The notes under the pieces were generated by a model that saw only the letters and a program-made list of their open reading frames with translations, was not told the DNA's origin and ran no database searches. Of a DNA stretch of 54,662 nucleotides, positions 23,479 through 30,786 are shown one piece after another (positions within the stretch are counted from its first letter, which is position 1; each line of letters starts with the position of its first letter). Origin of the DNA: Clostridia bacterium (GTDB lineage: Bacteria; Bacillota; Clostridia; Christensenellales; Aristaeellaceae); assembly GCA_017473345.1 (NCBI GenBank), contig JAFULL010000096.1:1-54662 (forward strand). Direction: 5' to 3'. The translations under genes were made by a program, and so were the position numbers.

Positions 23479-24819
23479 TTATTTTTTGACCACGCAGCAG
23501 TTTTCAATGCCGTAGTACGCAAAGCATCGTACTGCACTTTCGTCGATCTGTTCACCGCATACCACAACAGGCACGGCAGGCGGGCAGGTCACGCTGGGCG
23601 CAGCCAGCACGCGTCCCACGGCATCCCTTACTGGGATAGTCTCCTGCGGGGCAAACAGAGCTTCCTGTGGACGCATTGCCTGCACAGGCTCAGCCAGCAC
23701 AGGCGGCTGCTCGTTAATGGCTTCGCGCACAGGCACGCTGCACAGCCATTTGACCAGCTGATGCACGTCCTCGGCGGAAGTCTCGGGCGTAAACATCATC
23801 ACCACGTTATCCGGGTCAGCAAATTCGACCCAAACGTTTTTCTGCACAAGCCATGCGGCCAGCTCATCACCGCGCCATCCGCACGACTTGGGCATAATGT
23901 TCCACTTCAGCGGCTCATCGCCCGTGATCTGGTAGCCGTTTGCCGTTAGTTCGGCGCGGGCGCGGGCGAGCATGAGGCTGGCGTCTGCCAGCTTGTCGGC
24001 ATAGCCATCTGCCAGATAGGCGTTGGCCTGATCCAGCGACTGCAGGATCAGATACGACGGGCTGGTGGAGGCAAACAGCGAAAGCGCATTCTCGGCCTGC
24101 TCAAGCAGCTGCGCAGGCGCTTTTCCCGACAGATGCAGGTACGCGCCTCCAGTGAGCACGGGCAGCGTTTTATGCGCCGAGTCGCAGCACAGATCCGCGC
24201 CCAGATCGATTGGATGCCTCGACGCCGGCAGGAATTTCAGATATGCACCATGTGCATTGTCCACCGCCAGCAGCGTTCCATTTTTGCGGCATAGTTCACT
24301 CAGCGCATGCAGATCAGTACAGTTTCCCAGATAGTCCGGGCTGGTCACATACAAAGCAGTTGGCCTGCGTTCTTCCAGCACGCGGCTGACTTCTTCCAGA
24401 TCCAGCTCGCAGGCCGTTACACTGCCGGGCGTTTTGGGAAACAGCCAGCAGATGTCAATGTCCAGCAGCGCCGCAGCGGTCACAAACACCTTGTGCGCGT
24501 TGCGTGCAGCGGCGATCAGCGGCCGCCTGCCCTGCCTGCGCGCCTCCTGCGCAATCAGGTACAGCATGGCGCGAATGCACAGCGACGACCCTTCCGCCGA
24601 ATACAGCGTGCGGCCGGTTTCAAACAGTTCGCAGGCATTCTGCTCGCTTTCGCGGATGATGCCCTGCGCGCTGTAGAGCACATCCGCCCCGTCAATCTCA
24701 GTGATATCCGCCGCCTCCGGGCCGGTAAACACCTGCCCCTTATGGCCGGGCATATGCAGCCGAAGCGGCTTTTGCTGCTGATAGGCTTTTACGAAATCAC
24801 AAATCGGCGTGCGGCTCAT
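23479..24819 (-). CDS. Orn/Lys/Arg decarboxylase family protein
   Basis: 446-residue PLP enzyme, short form as in Bacillus YaaO/SpeA-type decarboxylases. Landmarks are LRLHMPGHKGQ at the N-terminus, EGSSLCIRAML, VDNAHGAY and the PLP-lysine motif DSAHKTLPVLTGGAYLH (Lys 217). It probably decarboxylates lysine, arginine or ornithine to a polyamine precursor; which one cannot be told. The ATG at 24819 overlaps the stop of the SCIFF maturase gene (ATGA), so the two are translationally coupled, which is unexpected functionally. Confidence 0.9.
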   Translation of the reverse strand: MSRTPICDFVKAYQQQKPLRLHMPGHKGQVFTGPEAADITEIDGADVLYSAQGIIRESEQNACELFETGRTLYSAEGSSLCIRAMLYLIAQEARRQGRRPLIAAARNAHKVFVTAAALLDIDICWLFPKTPGSVTACELDLEEVSRVLEERRPTALYVTSPDYLGNCTDLHALSELCRKNGTLLAVDNAHGAYLKFLPASRHPIDLGADLCCDSAHKTLPVLTGGAYLHLSGKAPAQLLEQAENALSLFASTSPSYLILQSLDQANAYLADGYADKLADASLMLARARAELTANGYQITGDEPLKWNIMPKSCGWRGDELAAWLVQKNVWVEFADPDNVVMMFTPETSAEDVHQLVKWLCSVPVREAINEQPPVLAEPVQAMRPQEALFAPQETIPVRDAVGRVLAAPSVTCPPAVPVVVCGEQIDESAVRCFAYYGIENCCVVKK

Positions 24820-26198
24820 TCGTCCTCCGCCAGTTTGGCAGCTTCCAGCATGATGGCGCACTCCATGCGCTTGCGGAACAATTCGCAGCCATATTTGTAC
24901 ACGCCGGTAACGCTGCCGGTGGAATGGTAGGCATTGGCCGCACAGCCGCCGGAGCAGTACAGCTTGGCCCAGCAATCGCCGCACTCAGGATGGGCATACA
25001 CATTGCACTTGGCAAACTCGTCCTGAATGTCGGGGTTGGTCACGCCCTGCCACACGTCGCCCAGACGGAACTTTTCCTCACCCACGAACTGATGGCAGGG
25101 ATACAGGTCGCCCCAGGGGGTGACAGCCATGTACTCCGTGCCGGAACCGCAGCCGGAAATGCGCTTGTAGATGCACGGGCCTCCGGTCAGGTCGATCATG
25201 TAATGGTAGAAGGTAAAGGGACGGCCTTCCTTATGACGCTTGAGCATCAGTTCAGCCAGCTTTTCATACTGCTCCATCACAATGGGCAGATCCTCCTGCG
25301 TAAGCTCGGACGGATCGCCGGGCGCGCAAACCACAGGCTCCATGCTCAGCTGGTCAAAGCCCAGGTCTAGCATCACCTCGATATCCTTCAGGAAATCAGG
25401 GTTGGCGTGGGTAAAGGTGCCGCGCATGTAGTATTCCTTGCCGCCGCGGGCTTCCACCAGCTTCTGGAACTTGGGAACGATCTGCTCCCAGCTGCCCCTG
25501 CCAGCATAGTCCACACGGAAACGGTCGTGGATCTCCTTGCGGCCGTCGAGGCTGAGCACCACATTGCTGCACTCGCGGTTGGCAAAGTCGATCACGTCGT
25601 CATCGATGAGCATGCCGTTGGTGGTCAGCGTGAAGCGGAAGTTCTTGTTGCATTCCTTTTCACGGCTGCGGGCATAGGCCACCAGCTGCTTGACCACGTC
25701 AAAGTTCATCAGCGGCTCGCCGCCAAAGAAGTCCACTTCGAGGTTGCGGCGGCTGCCGGAATGCTCGATGAGGAAATCCAGCGCCTGCTTGCCCACCTCA
25801 AAGCTCATCACCGCGCGGTCGCCGTGATACTTGCCCTGACTGGCAAAGCAGTAGGAGCAGTTGAGGTTGCAGGTGTGCGCCACATGCAGGCACAGAGCCT
25901 TCACAACGCCGCTGGTGCGCTGCTTGAGCTCGCCGGCCATGGGCTTGAAGGTGTCAGGCGCAAACAGCTTGCCCATCTCCTTCAGTTCGCCCACCTGATC
26001 AATGCACTCTTCCACTTCTGCAAGCGTCACGTCCTCACGGCTGCCAAACTGCGCCATGATCTGCGACACGATCTCCTCACGGCTGTGATCCTCGTACAGG
26101 CCGATGATCTCATAGGCCACCTCGTCCACCACATGCACGGAACCGGAATAGACGTCCAGCACGATGAAAAGGCCGCCCAGTTTATATCTGTGAATCAT
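24816..26198 (-). CDS. scfB: Radical SAM SCIFF peptide maturase
   Basis: 460-residue radical SAM/SPASM enzyme that installs thioether cross-links in the SCIFF ranthipeptide. The N-terminal region (about 1-95) is a RiPP-recognition-like winged domain containing YEDHSREEIVSQI. The cluster motif CNLNCSYC gives Cys 110, 114 and 117. It is followed by DFFGGEPLMNFD, TLTTNGML and SLDGRKEIHDRFR. The SPASM region holds HPECGDCWAKLYCSGGC. The ATG at 26198 has AAAGGAAG ahead. The peptide gene is immediately upstream with a terminator hairpin between, which would make the peptide far more abundant than the enzyme. Confidence 0.96.
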   Translation of the reverse strand: MIHRYKLGGLFIVLDVYSGSVHVVDEVAYEIIGLYEDHSREEIVSQIMAQFGSREDVTLAEVEECIDQVGELKEMGKLFAPDTFKPMAGELKQRTSGVVKALCLHVAHTCNLNCSYCFASQGKYHGDRAVMSFEVGKQALDFLIEHSGSRRNLEVDFFGGEPLMNFDVVKQLVAYARSREKECNKNFRFTLTTNGMLIDDDVIDFANRECSNVVLSLDGRKEIHDRFRVDYAGRGSWEQIVPKFQKLVEARGGKEYYMRGTFTHANPDFLKDIEVMLDLGFDQLSMEPVVCAPGDPSELTQEDLPIVMEQYEKLAELMLKRHKEGRPFTFYHYMIDLTGGPCIYKRISGCGSGTEYMAVTPWGDLYPCHQFVGEEKFRLGDVWQGVTNPDIQDEFAKCNVYAHPECGDCWAKLYCSGGCAANAYHSTGSVTGVYKYGCELFRKRMECAIMLEAAKLAEDE

Positions 26199-26216
26199 TG
26201 AGTTGCTTCCTTTCAA

Positions 26217-26242
26217 TAAAAATGCCGCCAAATGGCGGCATT
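26217..26242 (-). terminator. Hairpin between scfA and scfB
   Basis: Perfect stem AATGCCGCC/GGCGGCATT with an ATTT loop, followed by T5 on the minus strand. It probably lets only some transcripts continue into the maturase. Confidence 0.85.
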
Positions 26243-26261
26243 GGGGAACCGGTTTGGGAGC

Positions 26262-26414
26262 TTACTTGCTTTCCTTCTTGCTTTCGCACTTCTGGTTGGC
26301 AATACCGCAGCTGGTCTTGCAGGCAGACTGGCAGGAAGTCTGGCACTCGCCGCAGCCGCCGTTCTTGGCGCTCTCGCACAGGTTACGGGTTTCCAGAGTC
26401 TTGATGTGCTTCAT
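26262..26414 (-). CDS. scfA: SCIFF ranthipeptide precursor
   Basis: 50-residue precursor peptide. It begins MKHIKTLETRNL, has the invariant GECQTSCQSACKTSCG core (about 22-37) and ends in a Lys/Ser-rich tail. Seven cysteines are present (13, 21, 24, 28, 32, 36, 43), one more than the six that give the family its name. The gene is too short for routine ORF calling but has a strong TGGAGGT ribosome binding site and its own promoter. Product of the adjacent radical SAM enzyme; SCIFF peptides are near-universal in Clostridia, and a quorum or signalling role has been proposed. Confidence 0.97.
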   Translation of the reverse strand: MKHIKTLETRNLCESAKNGGCGECQTSCQSACKTSCGIANQKCESKKESK

Positions 26415-26455
26415 ATTCTTGACCTCCAAAGGTTTATAGAATCAAGGTTCATCTA

Positions 26456-26484
26456 GTTATATCACAGGCATGGTGAAAAGTCAA
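26456..26484 (-). promoter_or_regulatory. Promoter of scfA
   Basis: TTGACT (26479-26484), 17-base spacer, TATAAC (26456-26461). The -35 overlaps the stop codon of the histidine kinase gene. Confidence 0.65.
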
Positions 26485-27965
26485 CCTTTGACGGCTGCCT
26501 GCGGAAAAGTGAAGCGGAATGCCGTGCCCTTGCCAGGCGTACTTTGCACATCGATGACCACGCCGTGACGGCGCGCAGCTTCCCGCACGATGGACAGGCC
26601 CAGACCTGTGCTGTCGTAGGCAGGAGAATGCGTGGCGTGGAAGCGGTCAAAGATGTACTTCAGTTCTTCCAGCTCAATGCCCACGCCATCATCCCCGATA
26701 ACGATCACAGGTTCTGTTTCTTCCAGATGGATATAGACCTGCTTGCCCTCCGGGGTGAATTTCACCGCATTGTCGACCACGGCCAAAAGCATTTGCCGAA
26801 GGCGCGTATAGTCGCCTTCAAATTCAAAATGATTAACGGGTTCCTCGCAGACAAATCGCAGGTTTTTCTGTTCGCACAGCGCGCGGGCGCTCATGGCCAC
26901 ATCGCCCAGCAGATCGCACAGATCAAAGCGGCTGATGCTTAACACAAATTCGCTGTTCTGCAGTCTGGACAGTTCCAGCAGGTCTCGGATGAGCCGCTGC
27001 AGCCACTGACTTTCGCGGATCATCTGGTCATAGTAGGCCTGTGTTTCTGCACCAGGCGCCACCACGCCGTCGCGCAGGGCCTCCAGAGAGCCGCGGATGA
27101 CCGTCACAGGCGTGCGCAGTTCATGTGAAATATTGGAAAAAAGCTGCTGCTGCTGTTCGCGATGCTCCTGATCCTTTTGACGCGCCTCTTCCAGCCGCTG
27201 TGCCAGCACGTCCATCGAACTGGCAAGCGTACCCACTTCATCGCCGCGCTGCATGTGCATGCGCGTTTCATAACGTCCCTCCGCCAAGAGCTGCGCTGTA
27301 TGCTCCACACGCGCAATGGGGCTTGTGAACAAACGTGAAAACACCATGGCCAGCACAACGGCAACGCTAAAGGCAATCACACAGCTCATGATCAGGATCG
27401 CGCTGTCAGGCAGCTGTGCATAGCCCAGTTCGCGCAGTGTGGCTTCCAGCACCACAACGCCCAGCACCTGACTGTGCACATTCATCACCGGCATGCTGGC
27501 TGTCAGGTGCAGTTCACCCTGATAATTGGCCTGAATAAACGGCGTCTTGCCCATAAAGCCAAGCGCGATGGTCTGTTCCAGATACAGCGGAAGCAGCGGA
27601 TTTTTCAGCGTCTGCACAACGCCGCTGAAGGAGCCGGTCACGTCGTGATTGATGTCCACCAGATACACATTGCAGTCCGTCAGCAGTTCCGTCAGCGTAA
27701 GGTAGGGCGCAAGCGTCTCCTCGCTGACGATCATGCGCGTTTCATCCAGCGCGTCAAAGCCGGACGGGGCCACCATTTCCGACAGATTCTGCGCAATGGC
27801 ATGTGCATCACGCTGCATCACCTGGCTGTAGTGGCGGATCATCTGCGTGCGCATAAGGGTATTGTACAGCACGCTCAGGATCAGCGCGAAGGCCACAATG
27901 AGGCTGGTGAACAGGATCAGCAGTCGTGTGGTAATGGAAATACCTCTCTTGCCGGCTGCTTTCAT
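26481..27965 (-). CDS. Sensor histidine kinase
   Basis: 494 residues. Membrane helices at about 10-35 and 188-212 flank an extracytoplasmic sensing domain of about 150 residues. A HAMP domain follows (about 212-265), then HisKA with SNISHELRTP (His 281) and HATPase_c with VVDNAVKF, GDDGVGI and STGLGLSIV. It autophosphorylates and passes phosphate to the OmpR-type regulator encoded upstream; the genes overlap by four bases. The signal is unknown. Together they face a divergent cluster of exported FMN_bind-like proteins, which are candidate targets. Confidence 0.95.
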   Translation of the reverse strand: MKAAGKRGISITTRLLILFTSLIVAFALILSVLYNTLMRTQMIRHYSQVMQRDAHAIAQNLSEMVAPSGFDALDETRMIVSEETLAPYLTLTELLTDCNVYLVDINHDVTGSFSGVVQTLKNPLLPLYLEQTIALGFMGKTPFIQANYQGELHLTASMPVMNVHSQVLGVVVLEATLRELGYAQLPDSAILIMSCVIAFSVAVVLAMVFSRLFTSPIARVEHTAQLLAEGRYETRMHMQRGDEVGTLASSMDVLAQRLEEARQKDQEHREQQQQLFSNISHELRTPVTVIRGSLEALRDGVVAPGAETQAYYDQMIRESQWLQRLIRDLLELSRLQNSEFVLSISRFDLCDLLGDVAMSARALCEQKNLRFVCEEPVNHFEFEGDYTRLRQMLLAVVDNAVKFTPEGKQVYIHLEETEPVIVIGDDGVGIELEELKYIFDRFHATHSPAYDSTGLGLSIVREAARRHGVVIDVQSTPGKGTAFRFTFPQAAVKG

Positions 27966-28648
27966 GGCAGATTCCTCTCAAACTTATAGCCTGTCCCCCA
28001 CACAGTGGAGATAGAAAAGAAATCATGCGGGTAGACGTCCAGCTTTTGTCTCAGACGTTTGATATGCGAGTCCACTGCTCGATAGCTGCCGATATGCTCA
28101 TAGCCCCACACCAGCGTAAGCAGATTATCGCGGGTAAACACTCGTCCCGGCGCAGAGGCCAGTGTCCACAAAAGCTCCGTCTCGCGGCGGGTCAGGTCCA
28201 GCTTATGTCCGTCCAGCACCACGCTCAGCGACGGCAGATGGATGCTCAGGCTGCCGATGACCAGCGTATCCTCCGCACCGTCCTGCTGCGGCAGGCGGCG
28301 CAGCACCGCCCGCACGCGCGCCATCACCTCACCCGGAGAGAAGGGCTTCACAATATAGTCATCCGCACCGATATCCAGCCCCAAAATGCGGTCGGCGTCC
28401 TCGTCACGCGCGGTGATCATCAGAATAGGCACCTTTGAAATGCCGCGAATACGCCTGCACACTTCCAGCCCGTCGATTCCCGGCAGCATGATATCCAGCA
28501 GGATCACCGACGGATCAGCCGCCTCAAAAAGCGCCAGCGCTTCCTCACCGCTTTGGGCGGTCAACAAGGGCCAGCCCTGCTGCCGAATATATCTGGAAAG
28601 GATTCCAACGATCTGCTCGTTGTCGTCCACAACTAAGATGGGCTTCAC
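27962..28648 (-). CDS. OmpR/PhoB-family response regulator
   Basis: 228 residues: receiver domain with acidic pocket VVDDN, phospho-acceptor Asp 52 in LLDIMLPG, and the conserved Lys in VKPF, then a winged-helix DNA-binding domain (about 130-226) with LTRRETELLW, VWGYEH, and AVDSHIKRLRQKL. GTG 28648 is the start because GGGGAGG lies 6-7 bases ahead. Divergent promoters with interlocking -35 elements separate it from the exported-protein cluster. Confidence 0.95.
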   Translation of the reverse strand: MKPILVVDDNEQIVGILSRYIRQQGWPLLTAQSGEEALALFEAADPSVILLDIMLPGIDGLEVCRRIRGISKVPILMITARDEDADRILGLDIGADDYIVKPFSPGEVMARVRAVLRRLPQQDGAEDTLVIGSLSIHLPSLSVVLDGHKLDLTRRETELLWTLASAPGRVFTRDNLLTLVWGYEHIGSYRAVDSHIKRLRQKLDVYPHDFFSISTVWGTGYKFERNLP

Positions 28649-28686
28649 CGCAAGTTCCTCCCCGGTATACAGGATAATCTTTGTTT

Positions 28687-28715
28687 ATTGTAGGAGGTTC
28701 CTGCATGAATGTCAA
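28687..28715 (-). promoter_or_regulatory. Promoter of the two-component system
   Basis: TTGACA (28710-28715), 17-base spacer, TACAAT (28687-28692), close to consensus. Confidence 0.7.
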
Positions 28716-28737
28716 ATATTTATCAATGAAATATAAA
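28709..28737 (+). promoter_or_regulatory. Divergent promoter of the exported-protein cluster
   Basis: ATGTCA (28709-28714), 17-base spacer, TATAAA (28732-28737). Its -35 overlaps that of the opposite promoter, so the two would compete for polymerase. Confidence 0.45.
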
Positions 28738-28798
28738 AAGCCATACTTTTGCCACAAATCACTTTTATACTCAAAAACGGAAACCAGGAGGAAGAACC

Positions 28799-29605
28799 AT
28801 GAAACGTTTCCTTGCCGTACTGACGCTGCTGGTACTGACCTGTTCATGTGCTTTTGCACAAAACGCTTACCCCGACGGGATTTACCGCGGCTTCTATTAC
28901 GACGGCGGCATTGAACAGATCGCCATCCAGTTCGAGATCCGCGACGGTTTGTTTGACAGCATCGTTTACCGCGGCGTGAAATACAAGGATGGCAACTACC
29001 TCAGCGAGGACGCCAGTGACGCCCAGAAGGGCACCATGCGGCAGTATCAGCAGCTGGCTGACTATCTGCTGGGCAAGGGCATCGACGCCATCGACGATCT
29101 GTACTTTCCCTACGACATCGTCGAAGATGTGGACGCCGTTACCACAGCTACCGTTCCCTCCTCCAAGCTGATTTCCGCCCTGTGGGACGGGCTGAACCGA
29201 CGCCCGTTCAAGCTGCTGGACACCAGCAAGCTGCCCACCGCCGACGAATATTCCGACGGTGTCTACCGCGGCTCCTACATGGAAGGCGGTACTGAGGAAG
29301 TGGCCGTGGAGTTTACGCTTCGCGACGGCTGCTTTGCCTCCATCAGCTACCGTGCGCTGGCCTATAAGGATGTTGACTATCTTGCGGAGGATGCTCTCGA
29401 GCCCGTTGCGCAGATTGCAGGTCAGTTCAGTCAGCTGCTGGCCTATCTGGAAGGCAAGCCTGTTTCCAGCGTTAACGACCTGTATCAGCCCGGCAGTATC
29501 GCCACCGACGCCGATACTTTTTCCGGCGCAACCATTCGTGCCCCGAAGGTGATCTCAGCCATCTGGGACGCTCTCAACCGGCACGCCTATCAAATGAGTG
29601 ATTGA
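28799..29605 (+). CDS. Exported protein with tandem FMN_bind-like repeats
   Basis: 268 residues with a signal peptide (about 1-20, AFA cleavage). Two copies of about 120 residues follow: DGIYRGFYYDGGIEQIAIQF, then KYKDGNYL in the first; DGVYRGSYMEGGTEEVAVEF, then AYKDVDYL in the second. Each ends with an FMN_bind-like signature followed by ISAxWDxLNR: DAVTTAT in copy 1 (degenerate) and DTFSGAT in copy 2, close to the D-x-x-S-G-A-T motif whose Thr is flavinylated by ApbE in this family. I infer an extracytoplasmic redox or FMN-carrying role. No ApbE gene lies in the window. Confidence 0.78.
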   Translation: MKRFLAVLTLLVLTCSCAFAQNAYPDGIYRGFYYDGGIEQIAIQFEIRDGLFDSIVYRGVKYKDGNYLSEDASDAQKGTMRQYQQLADYLLGKGIDAIDDLYFPYDIVEDVDAVTTATVPSSKLISALWDGLNRRPFKLLDTSKLPTADEYSDGVYRGSYMEGGTEEVAVEFTLRDGCFASISYRALAYKDVDYLAEDALEPVAQIAGQFSQLLAYLEGKPVSSVNDLYQPGSIATDADTFSGATIRAPKVISAIWDALNRHAYQMSD

Positions 29606-29669
29606 TCGCTCCTCCTGCTTGGATGGGCGGTACATCATAAAACAACCATCCAAAAAGGAGAATGACACA

Positions 29670-30176
29670 ATGAAGAAGATCCTCGCTTCCGTTCTGGCTG
29701 CCCTGCTCGTTCTGACCCTGATGGTTCCCGCTCTGGCTGAGGGCGTTGTCCTCAAGCAGTCCATCTTCGCCGCTCACGGCACCAAGTGCTTCGCCGTGAT
29801 CACCGTTGCCATGGATGGCGACAAGATCGCTGCCGCTTACATCGACGAGTTCCAGATCATGGACTCCACCGCCACCACTCCCGTCCCCAACGCTGAGGCC
29901 ATGTTTGCCGACAAGCTGGGCGAGAACATGCAGCTGGCTTCCAAGCGCGTGAACTCCGAGTTCTACAGCAACAACATGACCAAGGCCGGTTCCACCGTTG
30001 CCCTGGACGCCAACTATGCTGCCATCGAAGCTTATGTTGCCGGCAAGACCGTTGCCGAGCTGGAAGCTGAGATCGCCGGCAAGGAAGCTGCCGCTGTGGT
30101 TGACGCCGTCGCCGGCTGCACCCTGGTGGACACTCTGGGCTACATCAACGGCATTCTGGACGCCGCCAAGAAGTAA
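29670..30176 (+). CDS. Exported FMN_bind-like protein
   Basis: 168 residues with a signal peptide (about 1-23, ALA cleavage). The mature part has two-stranded motifs (CFAVITVAMDGDKIAAAYIDE), a middle with NSEFYSNNM, and a C-terminal DAVAGCTLVDTLGYINGIL. That DAVAGCT resembles the flavinylation motif with Cys replacing Ala and Ala replacing Ser. The best guess is a distant FMN_bind relative. Strongly biased codons suggest high expression. A TTGGATGG/CCATCCAA hairpin (about 29629-29653) sits in the gap after the preceding gene. ATG 29670 follows AAAGGAG. Confidence 0.72.
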   Translation: MKKILASVLAALLVLTLMVPALAEGVVLKQSIFAAHGTKCFAVITVAMDGDKIAAAYIDEFQIMDSTATTPVPNAEAMFADKLGENMQLASKRVNSEFYSNNMTKAGSTVALDANYAAIEAYVAGKTVAELEAEIAGKEAAAVVDAVAGCTLVDTLGYINGILDAAKK

Positions 30177-30197
30177 TTTCCGTCTCCAATTTCTTTT

Positions 30198-30229
30198 GGG
30201 AAAGTCCGGCTGCGGGCTTTCCCCCTTTT
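30198..30229 (+). terminator. Terminator-like hairpin between the two small exported proteins
   Basis: GGGAAAG/CTTTCCC stem with an inner CCG/CGG pair, followed by CCTTTT. May limit read-through to the third gene. Confidence 0.7.
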
Positions 30230-30263
30230 ATGCCCAATTGATATCATAAGGAGATCGTTTATC

Positions 30264-30743
30264 ATGAAAAAGTTCTTTGCCGCTCTGCTCACCGCTGTTC
30301 TGGTTCTGTCTCTGACTGCTTCCGCCTTTGCCGCCACCGGCCTGGGCGCCATCACCACCGTTTCCGTCAAGGCCGCCACCGCTGATGCTGCCGGTTCCGT
30401 CGCTGTGACCACCACCCTGTGCGCTCTGACCCTGGACGACGAAGGCAAGATCGCCGGTGTTGTGTTCGACGTTGTGGAGTCCAAGGCAACCACTGATGCT
30501 GACGCTTCCGCCGAGTCCCTCAGCAAGAACGAGCTGGGCGAAAGCTACGGCATGAAGGCCTATGCTCCCAGCGGCAAGGAATATTTCGAGCAGATGGATG
30601 CGCTGGAAGCCTGGTGCATCGGCAAAACTGTTGAGGAAGTCGTGACCGGCTCCGCTGACAACGCTGACCTGAAGGCTGGCTGCACCATTTACATTGGCGA
30701 TCAGCTCAAGGCCCTGCAGGAAGCTGCTGCCAACGCTCAGTAA
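30264..30743 (+). CDS. Exported FMN_bind-like protein
   Basis: 159 residues, signal peptide about 1-23 (AFA cleavage). The mature region begins TGLGAITTVSVK and contains CALTLDDEGKIAGVVFDVVE, then KNELGESYGMKAY and an Asp-Ala-rich middle, and ends DLKAGCTIYIGDQLKAL, again with a D-x3-G-x-T signature like its neighbour. I know similar exported proteins in gut Clostridia but no established function. Codon use is as biased as in the preceding gene. An AAGGAG precedes ATG 30264. Confidence 0.72.
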   Translation: MKKFFAALLTAVLVLSLTASAFAATGLGAITTVSVKAATADAAGSVAVTTTLCALTLDDEGKIAGVVFDVVESKATTDADASAESLSKNELGESYGMKAYAPSGKEYFEQMDALEAWCIGKTVEEVVTGSADNADLKAGCTIYIGDQLKALQEAAANAQ

Positions 30744-30750
30744 GCCATAC

Positions 30751-30782
30751 AAAAAGGCCGCCCGTGATGGGCGGCCTTTTTG
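30751..30782. terminator. Bidirectional terminator after the exported-protein cluster
   Basis: Perfect AAGGCCGCCC/GGGCGGCCTT hairpin with GTGAT loop, T5 on the right and A5 on the left. Confidence 0.92.
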
Positions 30783-30786
30783 TTGC

